Part shown: piece by piece, positions 39,303 to 49,500 of the stretch
Numbering within the stretch: position 1 is the stretch's first letter
How the letters are laid out: every line of letters starts with the position of its first letter
Origin: Gracilibacillus halophilus YIM-C55.5
Lineage (GTDB): Bacteria; Bacillota; Bacilli; Bacillales; Amphibacillaceae
Reading direction: 5' to 3'
Assembly: GCF_000359605.1 (NCBI RefSeq)
Contig: NZ_APML01000019.1
Span: forward strand, 186,001 to 250,000
Length of the DNA stretch: 64,000 nt
The notes under the pieces: generated by a model
The model's input: only the letters and a program-made list of their open reading frames with translations
The model's database searches: none
What the model was told of the DNA's origin: nothing
Made by a program: the position numbers and the translations under genes

Positions 39303-40448
39303 TCATGTGATTTCTTCTTCTAGTAAAAAGGCTGCAAATACTTCGTTTCCAAATAACATCCCTTGATCCGTCAATCGAATATGTCGATCTTGTTCTTCAA
39401 TCCATCCACGTTCTTTTAACTTATCTAACTCACGTTGATATAATTGATCGACCGTATAGTTATATTTTTCTTGAAAACTATCGAGGGAAACACCTTTTTG
39501 TTTACGCAAACCTAAAAACAATTCCTCCTCAATTTCTTCTTTTTTGGTTATTGGTTCTCGATGCAAAACGGGTTTCCCCGAATGCTTCGCTTCGTTTACA
39601 TAAGCTGGGAAAGGACGAATATTAATGATACGTTCACCTGGAAGATACCCATGAGCTCCAGCACCAAAACCATAGTAATATTGATTATTCCAATAAGTTA
39701 AATTGTGCTTACTCTCATACCCGGGCTTGGCAAAATTACTGATTTCATATTGGTGCACACCGTATTCGTTCATCGCTTTTTTTAAACTGTCATACATTTT
39801 AGCTTCCATTTCTTCAGGCGGCTTCGTTAAATTTCCTTTCATATACCGTTGATAAAAAATAGTCTTAGGTTCAATTTGTAATGAATAAGCCGAATAATGA
39901 GGCAAGTCAAATTGCAATGCTTCATCTAATGTTCGATTAAAACCTTCTAACGTCTGTTGAGGCAAGCTATACATTAAGTCAATACTAATGTTCGTCAAGC
40001 CATGCTTCGTTAAATCATTGACGTTCTGATAAACATCTTTCACTCGATGAAGGCGTCCTAATGTTTCTAACATTTGGTCATCAAAATCTTGTACCCCCAT
40101 CGAAATTCGGTTGACACCTGCTGTCTTGAGAATTTTAATTTTTTCTTGGTCTAAATCACCTGGGTTGGCTTCAAATGAATATTCATCTGCAGCTGATACA
40201 TCAAAATACGTATCCACCATGTCAACCAATCGCTGCAATTGCTGTATATTCAATGCAGTCGGCGTACCACCACCGACGAAAATAGTTTGCACTTTTTGTT
40301 TCGGCTGTTGAATCGTTGTCGCCATTTCATTGTGCAGTGCATCTAAATATTCGTCAGCCATTTTCTCGTCATAAAAGAATTTAACAAAATCACAGTAATG
40401 ACATATTTTTTCGCAGAACGGAATATGAATATAAACTGAAGATATCAT
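39303..40448 (-). CDS. hemW: Radical SAM heme-binding protein HemW (HemN-like)
   Basis: 381 residues with the radical SAM motif CEKICHYCDF (CxxxCxxC, about 12-19) and the glycine-rich GGGTPT. Related to oxygen-independent coproporphyrinogen oxidase, but the short N-terminus and C-terminal wing fit HemW, a heme chaperone for respiratory enzymes. The strong GGAGGAG site precedes the ATG. Lies between the lepA terminator and the hrcA promoter, as in B. subtilis. Confidence 0.92.
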   Translation of the reverse strand: MISSVYIHIPFCEKICHYCDFVKFFYDEKMADEYLDALHNEMATTIQQPKQKVQTIFVGGGTPTALNIQQLQRLVDMVDTYFDVSAADEYSFEANPGDLDQEKIKILKTAGVNRISMGVQDFDDQMLETLGRLHRVKDVYQNVNDLTKHGLTNISIDLMYSLPQQTLEGFNRTLDEALQFDLPHYSAYSLQIEPKTIFYQRYMKGNLTKPPEEMEAKMYDSLKKAMNEYGVHQYEISNFAKPGYESKHNLTYWNNQYYYGFGAGAHGYLPGERIINIRPFPAYVNEAKHSGKPVLHREPITKKEEIEEELFLGLRKQKGVSLDSFQEKYNYTVDQLYQRELDKLKERGWIEEQDRHIRLTDQGMLFGNEVFAAFLLEEEIT

Positions 40449-40469
40449 GGTGCTCCTCCTTTGCTATCC

Positions 40470-40503
40470 GAAAAACCCTTGCCATGCGACAAGGGTTTTT
40501 TGA
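40470..40503 (-). terminator. Terminator of lepA
   Basis: AAAACCCTTG tcgcatgg CAAGGGTTTTT stem-loop on the minus strand, three bases after the lepA stop. Confidence 0.85.
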
Positions 40504-40505
40504 TG

Positions 40506-42320
40506 TTATTCATCATCCATTTTTAAGACACTCATAAAGGCTTCTTGTGGAATTTCCACTGATCCGACCATCTTCATACGTTTTTTACCTTCTTTTTGCT
40601 TTTCTAATAATTTTCTTTTTCTTGTAATGTCGCCACCATAACATTTCGATAAAACATTTTTGCGCATGGCTTTAATATTCGTTCGAGCAACGACATTATT
40701 ACCTATCGCAGCTTGCACTGGAACTTCAAACTGCTGACGTGGGATTAGATCCTTTAACTTTTCAGCAATTTGCTTACCTCGTTCATAGGCAAAATCACGA
40801 TGCACAATGAAAGAAAGAGCATCAATTGTATCACCATTGATTAAAATATCCATCTTCACGAGATTAGAAGCTTTATAACCAATCATTTCATAATCAAACG
40901 AAGCATAACCTTTCGTCTGCGATTTTAATTGATCAAAGAAATCATAGACGATTTCAGCTAATGGCATGTCATAAACAATGTTTACTCGATTATCATCTAA
41001 ATATTCCATATCGTGGAATTCACCACGTTTTTTCTGACAAATTTCCATCACTGGACCGACAAATTCATTCGGTACCATAATTGTCGCACGAACAAACGGT
41101 TCTTGTACTTCTTCAACAGATTGATGATCAGGCATAAAAGATGGGTTATCAATCATCATTTCATCGCCATCTGTTTTGATCACATTATAAATCACACTCG
41201 GCGCGGTTGTGATTAAATCAATACCATACTCTCTCTCAATTCGTTCTTGAATAATTTCCATGTGCAATAAGCCTAAAAAGCCACAGCGGAAACCAAATCC
41301 AAGTGCTTGAGATGTTTCTGGCTCGTATTGAAGAGAGGAATCGTTTAATTCCAAACGCTCCAATGCATCACGCAAATCGTTGTATTTGGCTGCGTTTACC
41401 GGGAACATGCCACAATATACCATTGGATTTAACCTGCGATATCCTGGCAACGGCTCATTTGCTGGTCGATCAGCAAGGGTGATCGTGTCACCTACCCGTG
41501 TATCTTTTACATTTTTGATCGAAGCAATCAGATACCCCACATCGCCAACGGTTAGTACGTCTTGCTCTATCGGATTAGGATTTAATACACCGATTTCGTT
41601 CACTTCAAATTCTTTGCCATTCGCCATCAATTGGATTTTATCTCCGACTTTCACCGAACCTTCTTTGACACAAATCGAAGCAATCACACCGCGATAAGAA
41701 TCATAAATTGAATCAAAAATCAACGCCTTTAAAGGTTCTTCTGGTTCCCCATCAGGCGGCGGGATCTTATCCACAATCTGGTCAAGAATTTCATCAATAC
41801 CAATTCCCGATTTAGCACTTGCTAAGATGGCTTCTTCTCCATCAATGCCTATGACATCCGTAATCTCCTGTTTCACTCGCTCTGTATCTGCACTTGGCAA
41901 ATCAACTTTATTAATGACTGGTATGATTTCCAGGTCATTATCTAATGCTAAATACACATTAGCCAACGTCTGTGCTTCTATGCCTTGAGAAGCATCCACA
42001 ACAAGAATAGCGCCTTCACACGCCGCCAAACTTCTTGATACTTCATATGTAAAATCGACATGTCCTGGTGTATCAATTAAATGAAAAAGATAGTCTTCAC
42101 CGTCATCTTCTTCATATTTCAATTGAACCGCGTTTAATTTAATTGTGATACCCCGCTCACGCTCTAAATCCATCGCGTCAAGATATTGTTCTTTCATTTC
42201 GCGATCCGTTAATGCCTTTGTTTTTTCTAAAATTCGATCCGCTAATGTCGACTTTCCGTGGTCGATATGTGCAATGATCGAAAAGTTCCGCACGTTTTCT
42301 TGTTTCTTAATGTTCGTCAC
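40506..42320 (-). CDS. lepA: Elongation factor 4 (LepA)
   Basis: 604-residue translational GTPase. G1 is [10 protein letters not shown]3 DTPGH, G4 NKVD; EF-G-like domains follow and the specific C-terminal domain ends [15 protein letters not shown]. Associates with ribosomes during initiation or stalling. GTG start at 42320 after AGGAG (10 bases). A consensus promoter at 42365-42393 drives it independently of yqxA. Confidence 0.98.
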   Translation of the reverse strand: MTNIKKQENVRNFSIIAHIDHGKSTLADRILEKTKALTDREMKEQYLDAMDLERERGITIKLNAVQLKYEEDDGEDYLFHLIDTPGHVDFTYEVSRSLAACEGAILVVDASQGIEAQTLANVYLALDNDLEIIPVINKVDLPSADTERVKQEITDVIGIDGEEAILASAKSGIGIDEILDQIVDKIPPPDGEPEEPLKALIFDSIYDSYRGVIASICVKEGSVKVGDKIQLMANGKEFEVNEIGVLNPNPIEQDVLTVGDVGYLIASIKNVKDTRVGDTITLADRPANEPLPGYRRLNPMVYCGMFPVNAAKYNDLRDALERLELNDSSLQYEPETSQALGFGFRCGFLGLLHMEIIQERIEREYGIDLITTAPSVIYNVIKTDGDEMMIDNPSFMPDHQSVEEVQEPFVRATIMVPNEFVGPVMEICQKKRGEFHDMEYLDDNRVNIVYDMPLAEIVYDFFDQLKSQTKGYASFDYEMIGYKASNLVKMDILINGDTIDALSFIVHRDFAYERGKQIAEKLKDLIPRQQFEVPVQAAIGNNVVARTNIKAMRKNVLSKCYGGDITRKRKLLEKQKEGKKRMKMVGSVEIPQEAFMSVLKMDDE

Positions 42321-42364
42321 TATGACTCAACTCCTATACTCGAGCAACATACATACTAACTTAA

Positions 42365-42393
42365 ATTATAGCATTGAACCAAGCGACGTTCAA
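42365..42393 (-). promoter_or_regulatory. Sigma-A promoter of lepA
   Basis: TTGAAC, 17-base spacer, TATAAT, about 45 bases before the lepA start codon and just after the yqxA stop. Confidence 0.85.
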
Positions 42394-42404
42394 TCCTTCT
42401 CCCT

Positions 42405-42752
42405 TTAAAACAGTTCATTTATGATGGAATAACCAATTGACAATAACCGATCAAAGACGTTTTCTACTAATTTTTCCCCCATCGATGCCACTTTCAAAAA
42501 AATCGGTGGGTCGGGCGCTTTTTCTTGTAAAACTTGATCGGATTGATGTTGATTGGAATTATTCATTTCTTCTATAATTTCGTCACGATCAACTTTTTTT
42601 TCTTCAGCATCAGACGAAGATTCCTCCGATTGTTCTACATTCGATCTGTCAGAAGAGTCAACAATAATCGTTGACTCCGTACGATCCATGCCAATATACA
42701 TACCGAAGGAAAAAATAATACATAGTACAAAGAGGTAAAATAGAAACTTCAT
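42405..42752 (-). CDS. yqxA: DUF3679 protein YqxA
   Basis: 115 residues: an N-terminal membrane helix (FLFYLFVLCIIFSFGMYIG) and a small, acidic, Ser/Glu-rich outer part with a conserved amphipathic C-terminus (KVASMGEKLVENVFDRLLSIGYSI). Located between spoIIP and lepA, as in B. subtilis, and only three bases after the spoIIP stop, so co-transcribed with it. Function unknown. Confidence 0.85.
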   Translation of the reverse strand: MKFLFYLFVLCIIFSFGMYIGMDRTESTIIVDSSDRSNVEQSEESSSDAEEKKVDRDEIIEEMNNSNQHQSDQVLQEKAPDPPIFLKVASMGEKLVENVFDRLLSIGYSIINELF

Positions 42753-42755
42753 CCG

Positions 42756-43931
42756 TTATTCCTCCCCAGAAACTTTCTCAGCGTTCCAATAATATTCACT
42801 AAATATTTCTGCCAATACCTCGGATGTGTTATACAATTCTTCCATCGTATTATCAACACCGCCAAACTCAATCGTTAACGCATTCTCTGAAACATCTTGA
42901 TTATATACACCGTCTCTACCAGCGCCACCATATTTCTCAACACCTCGACTAATGCCAGGGTATTCTTTTTCTAACGCTTCATGTAGAGACTTGGCAAGTG
43001 CGTAATTTTTTTCATAATGTGGGTTATCCCCGCCAATCACAAACATTAGCTTCGCATAATTCTTTCCATCAATTTCTTTTGTGGTTACATCCATCCGCAT
43101 ACTATCTCTGTGCAAATCAAATACATAATTCAAATGCTGATCTTCTTGTAAAGCCGTTTCGACTACTTCTTTTGATGCCTGATAAGAATGAGTCGAATAA
43201 TTCCAATCATTTTCAACGAGAATGGACCCAATATCTGTGTCATCTACTTTTGAACCAATCCCATATCGCTTTAAGTCTTCCGATAATTGTTGGCTCACTC
43301 GAGTAATATTGACTTCATCATGAAAGGCATCATTAGGTTCTTCAGCTTCTGGTAAATAAGGTAAAAACGATTCTCTATTATGCGTGTTATAAATGAACAC
43401 GACATCTCGTTCACCTGTCGTTTGTTCCGACTGCTGAGAATCTTCTCGATCTTGTTTTTCTTCAGGTTCGGTTGCCTCTCGTTCCTCTAACACAATATCT
43501 AAAGGTGGTGTGGATTCCATCGTTAAATTCGTATAATCCGTCCCCTCGCCAGCAATTAAAATTTGGCGATCATACGTATCAAATCCGGGAATCTCTCTCC
43601 CTAGTAGACTTCTCACATCATGTAGACGGATATTCGTTCCAAGTTCAAAGACCGACTGCCACATATTGATAGGTGGTTCGTCTTCAGGTAAGGCATGTGA
43701 AAATGCTCGATTCTCCATGGAAAACAACGATAAAAAAAGGGTTTCATCGATATCTGTTGTCCATTTTTGAATCACATTTGAGGAGACACGATAATTCGGA
43801 TGCAGACTCGTGAATATACCAACAAAAATAAATATTGTGAAAAATGCGATGATGAACATAGCAACAATACTTACTATCTTGTTTTGGGTCAGAAATAATA
43901 TACGTTTTTTTTGATGAAAAGGGGGTCTCAT
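42756..43931 (-). CDS. spoIIP: Stage II sporulation protein P (peptidoglycan hydrolase)
   Basis: 391 residues: membrane anchor (about 17-38), then an extracytoplasmic amidase domain. Zinc-site motifs are FIYNTHNRESFLPYL (about 183-197) and FDLHRDSMR; the C-terminal half has LTIEFGGVDN with a catalytic Glu. It cuts septal peptidoglycan with SpoIID to drive engulfment. A CATACATT box upstream fits sigma-E. Confidence 0.96.
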   Translation of the reverse strand: MRPPFHQKKRILFLTQNKIVSIVAMFIIAFFTIFIFVGIFTSLHPNYRVSSNVIQKWTTDIDETLFLSLFSMENRAFSHALPEDEPPINMWQSVFELGTNIRLHDVRSLLGREIPGFDTYDRQILIAGEGTDYTNLTMESTPPLDIVLEEREATEPEEKQDREDSQQSEQTTGERDVVFIYNTHNRESFLPYLPEAEEPNDAFHDEVNITRVSQQLSEDLKRYGIGSKVDDTDIGSILVENDWNYSTHSYQASKEVVETALQEDQHLNYVFDLHRDSMRMDVTTKEIDGKNYAKLMFVIGGDNPHYEKNYALAKSLHEALEKEYPGISRGVEKYGGAGRDGVYNQDVSENALTIEFGGVDNTMEELYNTSEVLAEIFSEYYWNAEKVSGEE

Positions 43932-43970
43932 TTGTTTCTCCTTTCTATCTCCTCTATTACATTTACTAGA

Positions 43971-43978
43971 AATGTATG
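43971..43978 (-). promoter_or_regulatory. Candidate sigma-E -10 element of spoIIP
   Basis: CATACATT on the minus strand, 40 bases before the spoIIP start; sigma-E control of spoIIP is known in B. subtilis. The -35 region is not well matched. Confidence 0.45.
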
Positions 43979-44031
43979 TCGATTCAATAGAAAGTAGAAC
44001 CAGTAACTAAAGAAAAGCAAATCGTTACAAG

Positions 44032-45123
44032 TTAACGAGTATATGAACTACCATTGTGAACATCGATATTATCGTGCATGGCCGCATTTAGCCCTTGCGC
44101 TACCATATGCGCCATATCTTTAATATAACCATCGACTTCTTTTGGGGTAACCATTAAATTATGACCAAGTGGTGTCAATACTTCTTTCATCAATGCTCGT
44201 TTCTCCCCTTCATCTAAACCACCGATCATACCGAAGATCTTTTCTCGCTGTTCAATCGTTGGCATATCTTCTTCTGATAACGAGCGGTCTCCAAAATTCA
44301 TTCCAGCAGGTGCCAAAGCCTTTGCCGGATCATCTTTTTCTTTAAATTCTTTCCCTACATGTTTAAACACATAATCAATCGCATCACTTGTGATGGTTAC
44401 GGCATCAACGACAGTCGGTACACCGATTGCAAATACAGGAATACCTAATGTTTTTTTGCTTAATTCTTTACGTTCATTGCCAACGCCTGAACCTGGATGA
44501 ATACCTGAATCGGCTAATTGAATGGTTGCATTCACTCGCTCAATTGAACGAGAAGCTAACGCATCAATCGCAATGACAAAGTCAGGTTGAAACTGATCAA
44601 TCACGCCTTGTATAATATTGCTCGTTTCAATTCCAGTAACACCGGTCACACCTGGTATAAAACTTGCGACTCGGCGATATCCATCCTCCACATATTGCGG
44701 CTGGTGTTCAAACAGATGATTGGTGACTAATACTTTATCCAATGCAAATGGCCCAAGTGCATCTGGTGTCACATTACGATTACCTAACCCAACTACTAAA
44801 CACGAACTTTCCTTTGAAATTGAATGGGTGTCCATTAAATCACGAAGTTCTGAAGCGATCACTTTGGCTGTTTCCATTTGTAATTTGGTATCTTGCTTTT
44901 TGATCGCTTTTGAATATATCGTACGGTACGTTCCAGGGCTTTTTTCGATTTGTTCTGCTCCGTTTTCATCCACATCGACACGCGTTATTTTCACTTTTCC
45001 TTCCGTCTTTTCAGAAATCTTTACACCTTTTGTTTGCTGTTTGTCACTCGTTTGATCACTTGCGTACATATCTTTTGCTTCAATCGCTAAATCCGTGCGT
45101 ACGCCAAAGTTCTGTTTCGTCAT
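44032..45123 (-). CDS. gpr: Germination protease GPR
   Basis: 363-residue aspartic-type protease that degrades small acid-soluble spore proteins at germination. N-terminal FGVRTDLAIEA marks the propeptide region; GLGNRNVTPDALGP, GVTGVTGIETSNII and AIDALASRSIERVN are family motifs around the active site. The ATG at 45123 is eight bases after AAGGAG. An SASP gene (sspH) is at 60.9 kb. Divergent from rpsT. Confidence 0.96.
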   Translation of the reverse strand: MTKQNFGVRTDLAIEAKDMYASDQTSDKQQTKGVKISEKTEGKVKITRVDVDENGAEQIEKSPGTYRTIYSKAIKKQDTKLQMETAKVIASELRDLMDTHSISKESSCLVVGLGNRNVTPDALGPFALDKVLVTNHLFEHQPQYVEDGYRRVASFIPGVTGVTGIETSNIIQGVIDQFQPDFVIAIDALASRSIERVNATIQLADSGIHPGSGVGNERKELSKKTLGIPVFAIGVPTVVDAVTITSDAIDYVFKHVGKEFKEKDDPAKALAPAGMNFGDRSLSEEDMPTIEQREKIFGMIGGLDEGEKRALMKEVLTPLGHNLMVTPKEVDGYIKDMAHMVAQGLNAAMHDNIDVHNGSSYTR

Positions 45124-45210
45124 ATTTAACACTCCTTCACCATTTTATCGATTAGTTTTCTCCGCAAATTTCAGATTGATTCATACATCGATGATCAGTA
45201 ATGATTATGA

Positions 45211-45239
45211 TTGAAAATTCTACACCGCTTTGGTAAAAT
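45211..45239 (+). promoter_or_regulatory. Sigma-A promoter of rpsT
   Basis: TTGAAA, 17-base spacer, TAAAAT, about 50 bases upstream of rpsT. Confidence 0.8.
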
Positions 45240-45290
45240 GTCATTTGACCGAGTAAGGAAACTGGTACGAATCATATTGGAGGTGAAAAT

Positions 45291-45557
45291 ATGGCTAATA
45301 TTAAATCGGCTATTAAACGCGTACGCATTAATAATGAAAGCCGTGAAAAAAATCAATCCATGAGAGCTGAAATGCGTTCACATATCAAAAAGGTAGACGC
45401 TCTAGTTGAAAAAAATGATGTTGAAAGTGCAAAAGACGCATTAAAAACTGCTGTTAGAAAAATTGATAAAGCCGTGCAAAAAGGCTTAATTCATGAGAAC
45501 AACGGAAGTCGCCAAAAAGCACGACTAACGAAAAAAGTAAATAGCTTAAGCGCATAA
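45291..45557 (+). CDS. rpsT: 30S ribosomal protein S20
   Basis: 88-residue basic three-helix protein (MANIKSAIKRVRINNESREKN start; VRKIDKAVQKGLIHENNGSRQKARLTKK). Strong GGAGG site. Monocistronic between its promoter and terminator, divergent from gpr and convergent with holA. Confidence 0.98.
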   Translation: MANIKSAIKRVRINNESREKNQSMRAEMRSHIKKVDALVEKNDVESAKDALKTAVRKIDKAVQKGLIHENNGSRQKARLTKKVNSLSA

Positions 45558-45566
45558 AAGCGTAAA

Positions 45567-45611
45567 AAAAACGAACTTTATCTATTTATATCAGATAAAG
45601 TTCGTTTTTTA
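45567..45611 (+). terminator. Terminator of rpsT
   Basis: ACGAACTTTATCT atttatatc AGATAAAGTTCGT followed by TTTTTT; 13-bp perfect stem. It may also serve holA on the other strand. Confidence 0.92.
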
Positions 45612-45646
45612 TGTAAGCTCTCATCCATACTTCGAAACTCTTACGT

Positions 45647-46687
45647 TTATGTAACATTTTTCAATTTTCTATTGATTAACTGATATAGCAGTAACTCCAA
45701 AGCGAATGATTTTTCTAACTTTCCTTGCTTGATTTTAGCATCAGTATCTGCGATCAGTGATAATGCTTGTTGTAACTCTTCATGAGAAAACTTCGATGAG
45801 CGACCAAGTGAGAGTTTCGCCACATATGGATGAATACCTAATTGTTGGGCCATTTGATTTTGATTGTATCCTTTTTGTTTTAACATCTTTACATGCATTA
45901 ATGTACGGAATTGCGAAGCAATAAGTGCCAACAACGCAATCGGGTCTTCGTTCATTTTTTCTAAATCTTTGCTAATCTCCATTGCTTTTGCTAAGTCTCG
46001 ATTCATAATGGTATCCATCAGTTTGAGACCAGAACTATGTTCATAATGAGATAATAGTTGCTCAGCATCTTCTCGCTTGATTTGATTGCCTTCTCCAACA
46101 TACAAAGCCATTTTGGTTATTTCCGATTGAATCGCCATTAGGTTCGTCCCCAATTCACTTACGATATATTGCACAACATCTTCTGAGACGGTGACGTGGT
46201 GTTGCCTAGCGATACGATAGACCATCTCATCCATGTTCCACTCTTTCAATGGTTCACAAGCAATGGCATGAGCCTTTTGTTTTAATTGTTTATTGACTTT
46301 CTTTCGATCATCTCTCTTCTCATAAGGAGCAATGATTAGTAAAATACTAAAGGGTGCTGGTTCATCTATATATTGAAGCAAACGATCTAAATGGTGATTG
46401 ATATCGGATGCAGGCGGTTTTGCTTTTAAAAACGACGGATTATTCGCAATGACCAATTTGCGCTCACCTAAAAAGGGAAGTGTCTCGCAATCAGCGACCA
46501 CTTCTTGAATAGATGTTTCCTCTAAATCATGCTGGGACACATTAGTTTGCCGGTCTTCCTCCTCTAATGCATATTTGAATAACGCCTGTTTTACTTCTTC
46601 AATCATATAATTTTCCGTGCCGTACAAATAATAAACCGAGGAAAAATTTCTTGCTTTGATTTGCTCAACTGCGTCCATATAACTCAT
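45647..46687 (-). CDS. holA: DNA polymerase III delta subunit
   Basis: 346-residue clamp-loader subunit (YqeN in B. subtilis). N-terminal RecA-like domain (VYYLYGTENYMIEEVKQALF, LPFLGERKLVIANNPSFL), a middle domain and a helical collar (ASQFRTLMHVKMLKQKGYNQNQMAQQLGIHPYVAKL). The ATG at 46687 is eight bases after GGAG; a GTG three codons upstream is less likely. Confidence 0.94.
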   Translation of the reverse strand: MSYMDAVEQIKARNFSSVYYLYGTENYMIEEVKQALFKYALEEEDRQTNVSQHDLEETSIQEVVADCETLPFLGERKLVIANNPSFLKAKPPASDINHHLDRLLQYIDEPAPFSILLIIAPYEKRDDRKKVNKQLKQKAHAIACEPLKEWNMDEMVYRIARQHHVTVSEDVVQYIVSELGTNLMAIQSEITKMALYVGEGNQIKREDAEQLLSHYEHSSGLKLMDTIMNRDLAKAMEISKDLEKMNEDPIALLALIASQFRTLMHVKMLKQKGYNQNQMAQQLGIHPYVAKLSLGRSSKFSHEELQQALSLIADTDAKIKQGKLEKSFALELLLYQLINRKLKNVT

Positions 46688-46780
46688 TTTGTCCACTCCA
46701 AGACCAGTATTTTTATGTAATCACAAATTGTTTTTTTCAGTTGCAAAATCATCAATTATGTTTTATTGTATAATAAGATA

Positions 46781-46912
46781 AACGCAATGAAAAGGAATCT
46801 TCCGACCGAAAGAAATAAAGTGGGAAGATGACAAGCATCTCCCCACACCAATCTATATTAAACGCAACTTAAATAGCCCTAGGTATCCACTTAAGTTGCG
46901 ATGTTTTTCTTT
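46781..46912 (+). ncRNA. Candidate small RNA upstream of yqzM
   Basis: A gene-free stretch of about 320 bases holds a TATAAT -10 (46769-46774). It is followed by a strong hairpin GTGGGAAGATG acaag CATCTCCCCAC (46820-46846, one internal mismatch) and then an intrinsic terminator CGCAACTTAA ... TTAAGTTGCG plus ATGTTTTTCTTT (46863-46912). No open frame with a ribosome site lies between. The arrangement suggests a transcript of about 130 nt. It could instead be an attenuated leader of yqzM. No known RNA family recognised. Confidence 0.45.
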
Positions 46913-47010
46913 ACATATAGATTGACCGTAATCATTTGATTCTATAGGTGTAAACTCTTGCTAAGTTAGGGAATGCTACATAATGATGCATGTAAATAGG
47001 AGGGTGCAAA

Positions 47011-47145
47011 ATGAACAAGTTTGAAAAAGATGTACAATCCAAGCGACACGACTTATTCGATGCGGGATATGGTTTTATTTTTTCCTTTTTATTCTTTATG
47101 ATCATTTTCTTTATTGCTGTCATTTTTGACGCGATCGGCTCTTAA
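47011..47145 (+). CDS. yqzM: YqzM family small membrane protein
   Basis: 44 residues from an ATG preceded by GGAGGGTG. MNKFEKDVQSKRHDLFDAGYG is followed by one membrane helix and ends AIGS; this matches the YqzM family in length and sequence. It lies between holA and comEC, its conserved location. Function unknown. Confidence 0.92.
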   Translation: MNKFEKDVQSKRHDLFDAGYGFIFSFLFFMIIFFIAVIFDAIGS

Positions 47146-47155
47146 ATATGAAAGC

Positions 47156-47190
47156 GAAACGAGACCAAATCAGTCTCGTTTCTTTATTTT
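47156..47190. terminator. Bidirectional terminator between yqzM and comEC
   Basis: GAAACGAGAC caaatca GTCTCGTTTC with T-rich sequence on the plus side; the genes converge here. Confidence 0.8.
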
Positions 47191-49475
47191 ACTTTATTAT
47201 ATGGTAAAAAAGGATAGAGCGTGCCATTTTCTTGTGAAAAACGATAAATAATCGCTCCTGATTGGTCGGTTCGATAAATCGGAATAGCATTTTCTTCAAA
47301 ACGCGCTAGCACTTCTGGATTTGGATGGTTGTAGCGATTTTTTTCTCCAACCGAAATCAATCCAATTTGTGGCCTAACTTCTTCAAGAAAGTCTTGAGTG
47401 GAAGACGTTTGACTACCATGATGTGCCACTTTCAAAATATCGCTATCAAGTGGTACATTGTCCTCAATAAGTGATGCTTCACTAGCAGCTTCAATATCTC
47501 CTGTAAATAACCACTCATAACTACCGAATTTACTTTTTAACACTAACGAATTCTCATTTTTACTATCCATGTCAATACCTGGATGTAATACTAAAAATGA
47601 CTGGTTAGCGACATTCAATTGATCTCCTTGCCTTACTTGAACATACTTGACGTTTGCATTGATATTTCGATATGTTCGTAAAAGATCCTTTTCAAAATAT
47701 GGGCTCGTGATGACAGACGTGACGGGATAATTCGCCATAAGATAGGGCACACTACCTATGTGGTCATGATCAGCATGTGTTAGAAATATGGCATCAATCC
47801 GTGCAATCCCTCTCGATTTCAAAAATGGATCAATTACATTTTGAAACACTTGATCAGAAGGTGTTGTAAAATCATTGCCAAAACTTCCGCCTGCATCAAT
47901 CATAAAAACACCTTTTCGATAAGGAAGTTCGATAACCAATGCATCTCCTTGGCCAATATGTAACATCGTCATTTGTCCTTCATGATCAAAATACGGACCT
48001 AAGCTTTCACTAATTAGTAATCCGACGAAAAGAATCGCACATACAAAGGCTTGTTTCGTCTTACGTTTTTCCATAAAGATCATGAATACAACGAACAATA
48101 GAAAATACAACAAAAAAAACAGTAATGAAACCTTACCAATAATCCATGTCACATCTACATGCACATCCACGGATTCAATCATGGATAAAGCAAACGTATG
48201 AATCCATTGAAAGATTGCTGTTAAATAACTAGTGCCTAACGGTAACAGTGTCGAAACGGCTATCGCTAATAATCCTGGAATCACAACGATCGAAAAATAA
48301 GGAATCACAAACAAATTCAAAAGAATCGATAATGGTTGGATTTGATAATAATGAAAGAGTTGAAGCGGGATAACAACAAGAAAACAGAGTAAACTTACTC
48401 TTAATGAGGACCAGATATAATTTGAATCAGTTAACAGCCATCTCTTCGATAAAAGGATCGCATACGTCACAAAGAAACTAAATTGAAAAGCTAACGAATC
48501 AAGCAGCGTTGAATCCACCACGACCATTACAATAAAAATAGCACTTAATCCATCCGTACTCGTATAACTCCATTTGATCTTCCGTAAAATGATAAACAAT
48601 AAGACAAGTAAACTTGCTCGCCAAACAGATGGTGCTGCACCTGCTAAAAGTGGATAGATCAGTAAAAATCCGATTAAGATCCATTGAACCGTTTCTTTTG
48701 TGATTCTACATCCAATCACGAGGAAAAAATACAAACAAGTGATGAATAATCCTACATGCAAACCCGATATCGCCAACAAATGAGATAGATGCCAACGTTC
48801 AAATAATTGAATCACATCGTCAGATAACTGATCTCTGTCGCCAAACAATAAAGCAGCGATCCACGCTTCGGTAAAATCACCTACTTTTTCGCCGATATGA
48901 TGACGCATTTGTTGTTTGATTTGATACACATGATGAAGCATATTGTTACCTACACAATGATTTTCTCCTAAGTCAGTAATCTGAAACTCAGTAACAACAC
49001 CACGACTAGCTAAAAATTGCTGATAGTCAAACTCTCCTGGATTGGTTTGGGTCGGAAGATTCGAAAACTGTCCAAACAAGTCGCATTGTGCGCCAGTTTT
49101 CCAATCATTGATATGGGTTTTATCAACGGAATCGTTTGGGAAATAGACAACGTTCATAAGTTGATCAGTTGAGGCTTCGCGAAACAGAAAATGAATGCGC
49201 TCATTCCCTCTGTCTACTTCAGAAGTAATTTTACCTTGTACGGATAGAGACTCTTTGGAGGTCACATCGTAGGAAAGAGAAGTTGCGGGAAATTCAAAGA
49301 AGCTTACGATACAGCAAAGTGCAATACATCCAAAAAAAGGGGCAGTTATACGCTTTTGAATGTACAACACAACAAGCCAAGGAAAAAATACTACTATCAA
49401 TATCGGAATATCCATTCGCTTTGCCAAGTAGCCAGTAATGATAGCGAGTACAATCCAATGTAATTTTCCTGCCAT
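47184..49475 (-). CDS. comEC: DNA uptake channel ComEC
   Basis: 763-residue polytopic membrane protein for import of transforming DNA. The N-terminal third carries an OB-like extracytoplasmic domain. The Competence domain follows (WIAALLFGDRDQLSDDVIQLFERWHLSHLLAISGLHVGLF). The C-terminal metallo-beta-lactamase-like domain has FLTHADHDHIGSVPYL (about 569), TGDIE and VAHHGSQTSS. Intact and normal in length. Follows comEB by 25 bases. Confidence 0.97.
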   Translation of the reverse strand: MAGKLHWIVLAIITGYLAKRMDIPILIVVFFPWLVVLYIQKRITAPFFGCIALCCIVSFFEFPATSLSYDVTSKESLSVQGKITSEVDRGNERIHFLFREASTDQLMNVVYFPNDSVDKTHINDWKTGAQCDLFGQFSNLPTQTNPGEFDYQQFLASRGVVTEFQITDLGENHCVGNNMLHHVYQIKQQMRHHIGEKVGDFTEAWIAALLFGDRDQLSDDVIQLFERWHLSHLLAISGLHVGLFITCLYFFLVIGCRITKETVQWILIGFLLIYPLLAGAAPSVWRASLLVLLFIILRKIKWSYTSTDGLSAIFIVMVVVDSTLLDSLAFQFSFFVTYAILLSKRWLLTDSNYIWSSLRVSLLCFLVVIPLQLFHYYQIQPLSILLNLFVIPYFSIVVIPGLLAIAVSTLLPLGTSYLTAIFQWIHTFALSMIESVDVHVDVTWIIGKVSLLFFLLYFLLFVVFMIFMEKRKTKQAFVCAILFVGLLISESLGPYFDHEGQMTMLHIGQGDALVIELPYRKGVFMIDAGGSFGNDFTTPSDQVFQNVIDPFLKSRGIARIDAIFLTHADHDHIGSVPYLMANYPVTSVITSPYFEKDLLRTYRNINANVKYVQVRQGDQLNVANQSFLVLHPGIDMDSKNENSLVLKSKFGSYEWLFTGDIEAASEASLIEDNVPLDSDILKVAHHGSQTSSTQDFLEEVRPQIGLISVGEKNRYNHPNPEVLARFEENAIPIYRTDQSGAIIYRFSQENGTLYPFLPYNKVK

Positions 49476-49500
49476 TACACCCCTCCTTACCTATCTTCTG

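Noticed and set aside
45123-45290. Sigma-G promoter for gpr
   Set aside because: TGTATGA in the spacer could be a -35, but no matching -10 lies at the right distance.
46932-47123. 63-codon minus-strand frame over yqzM
   Set aside because: Antisense to the conserved yqzM gene and lacks a ribosome site.
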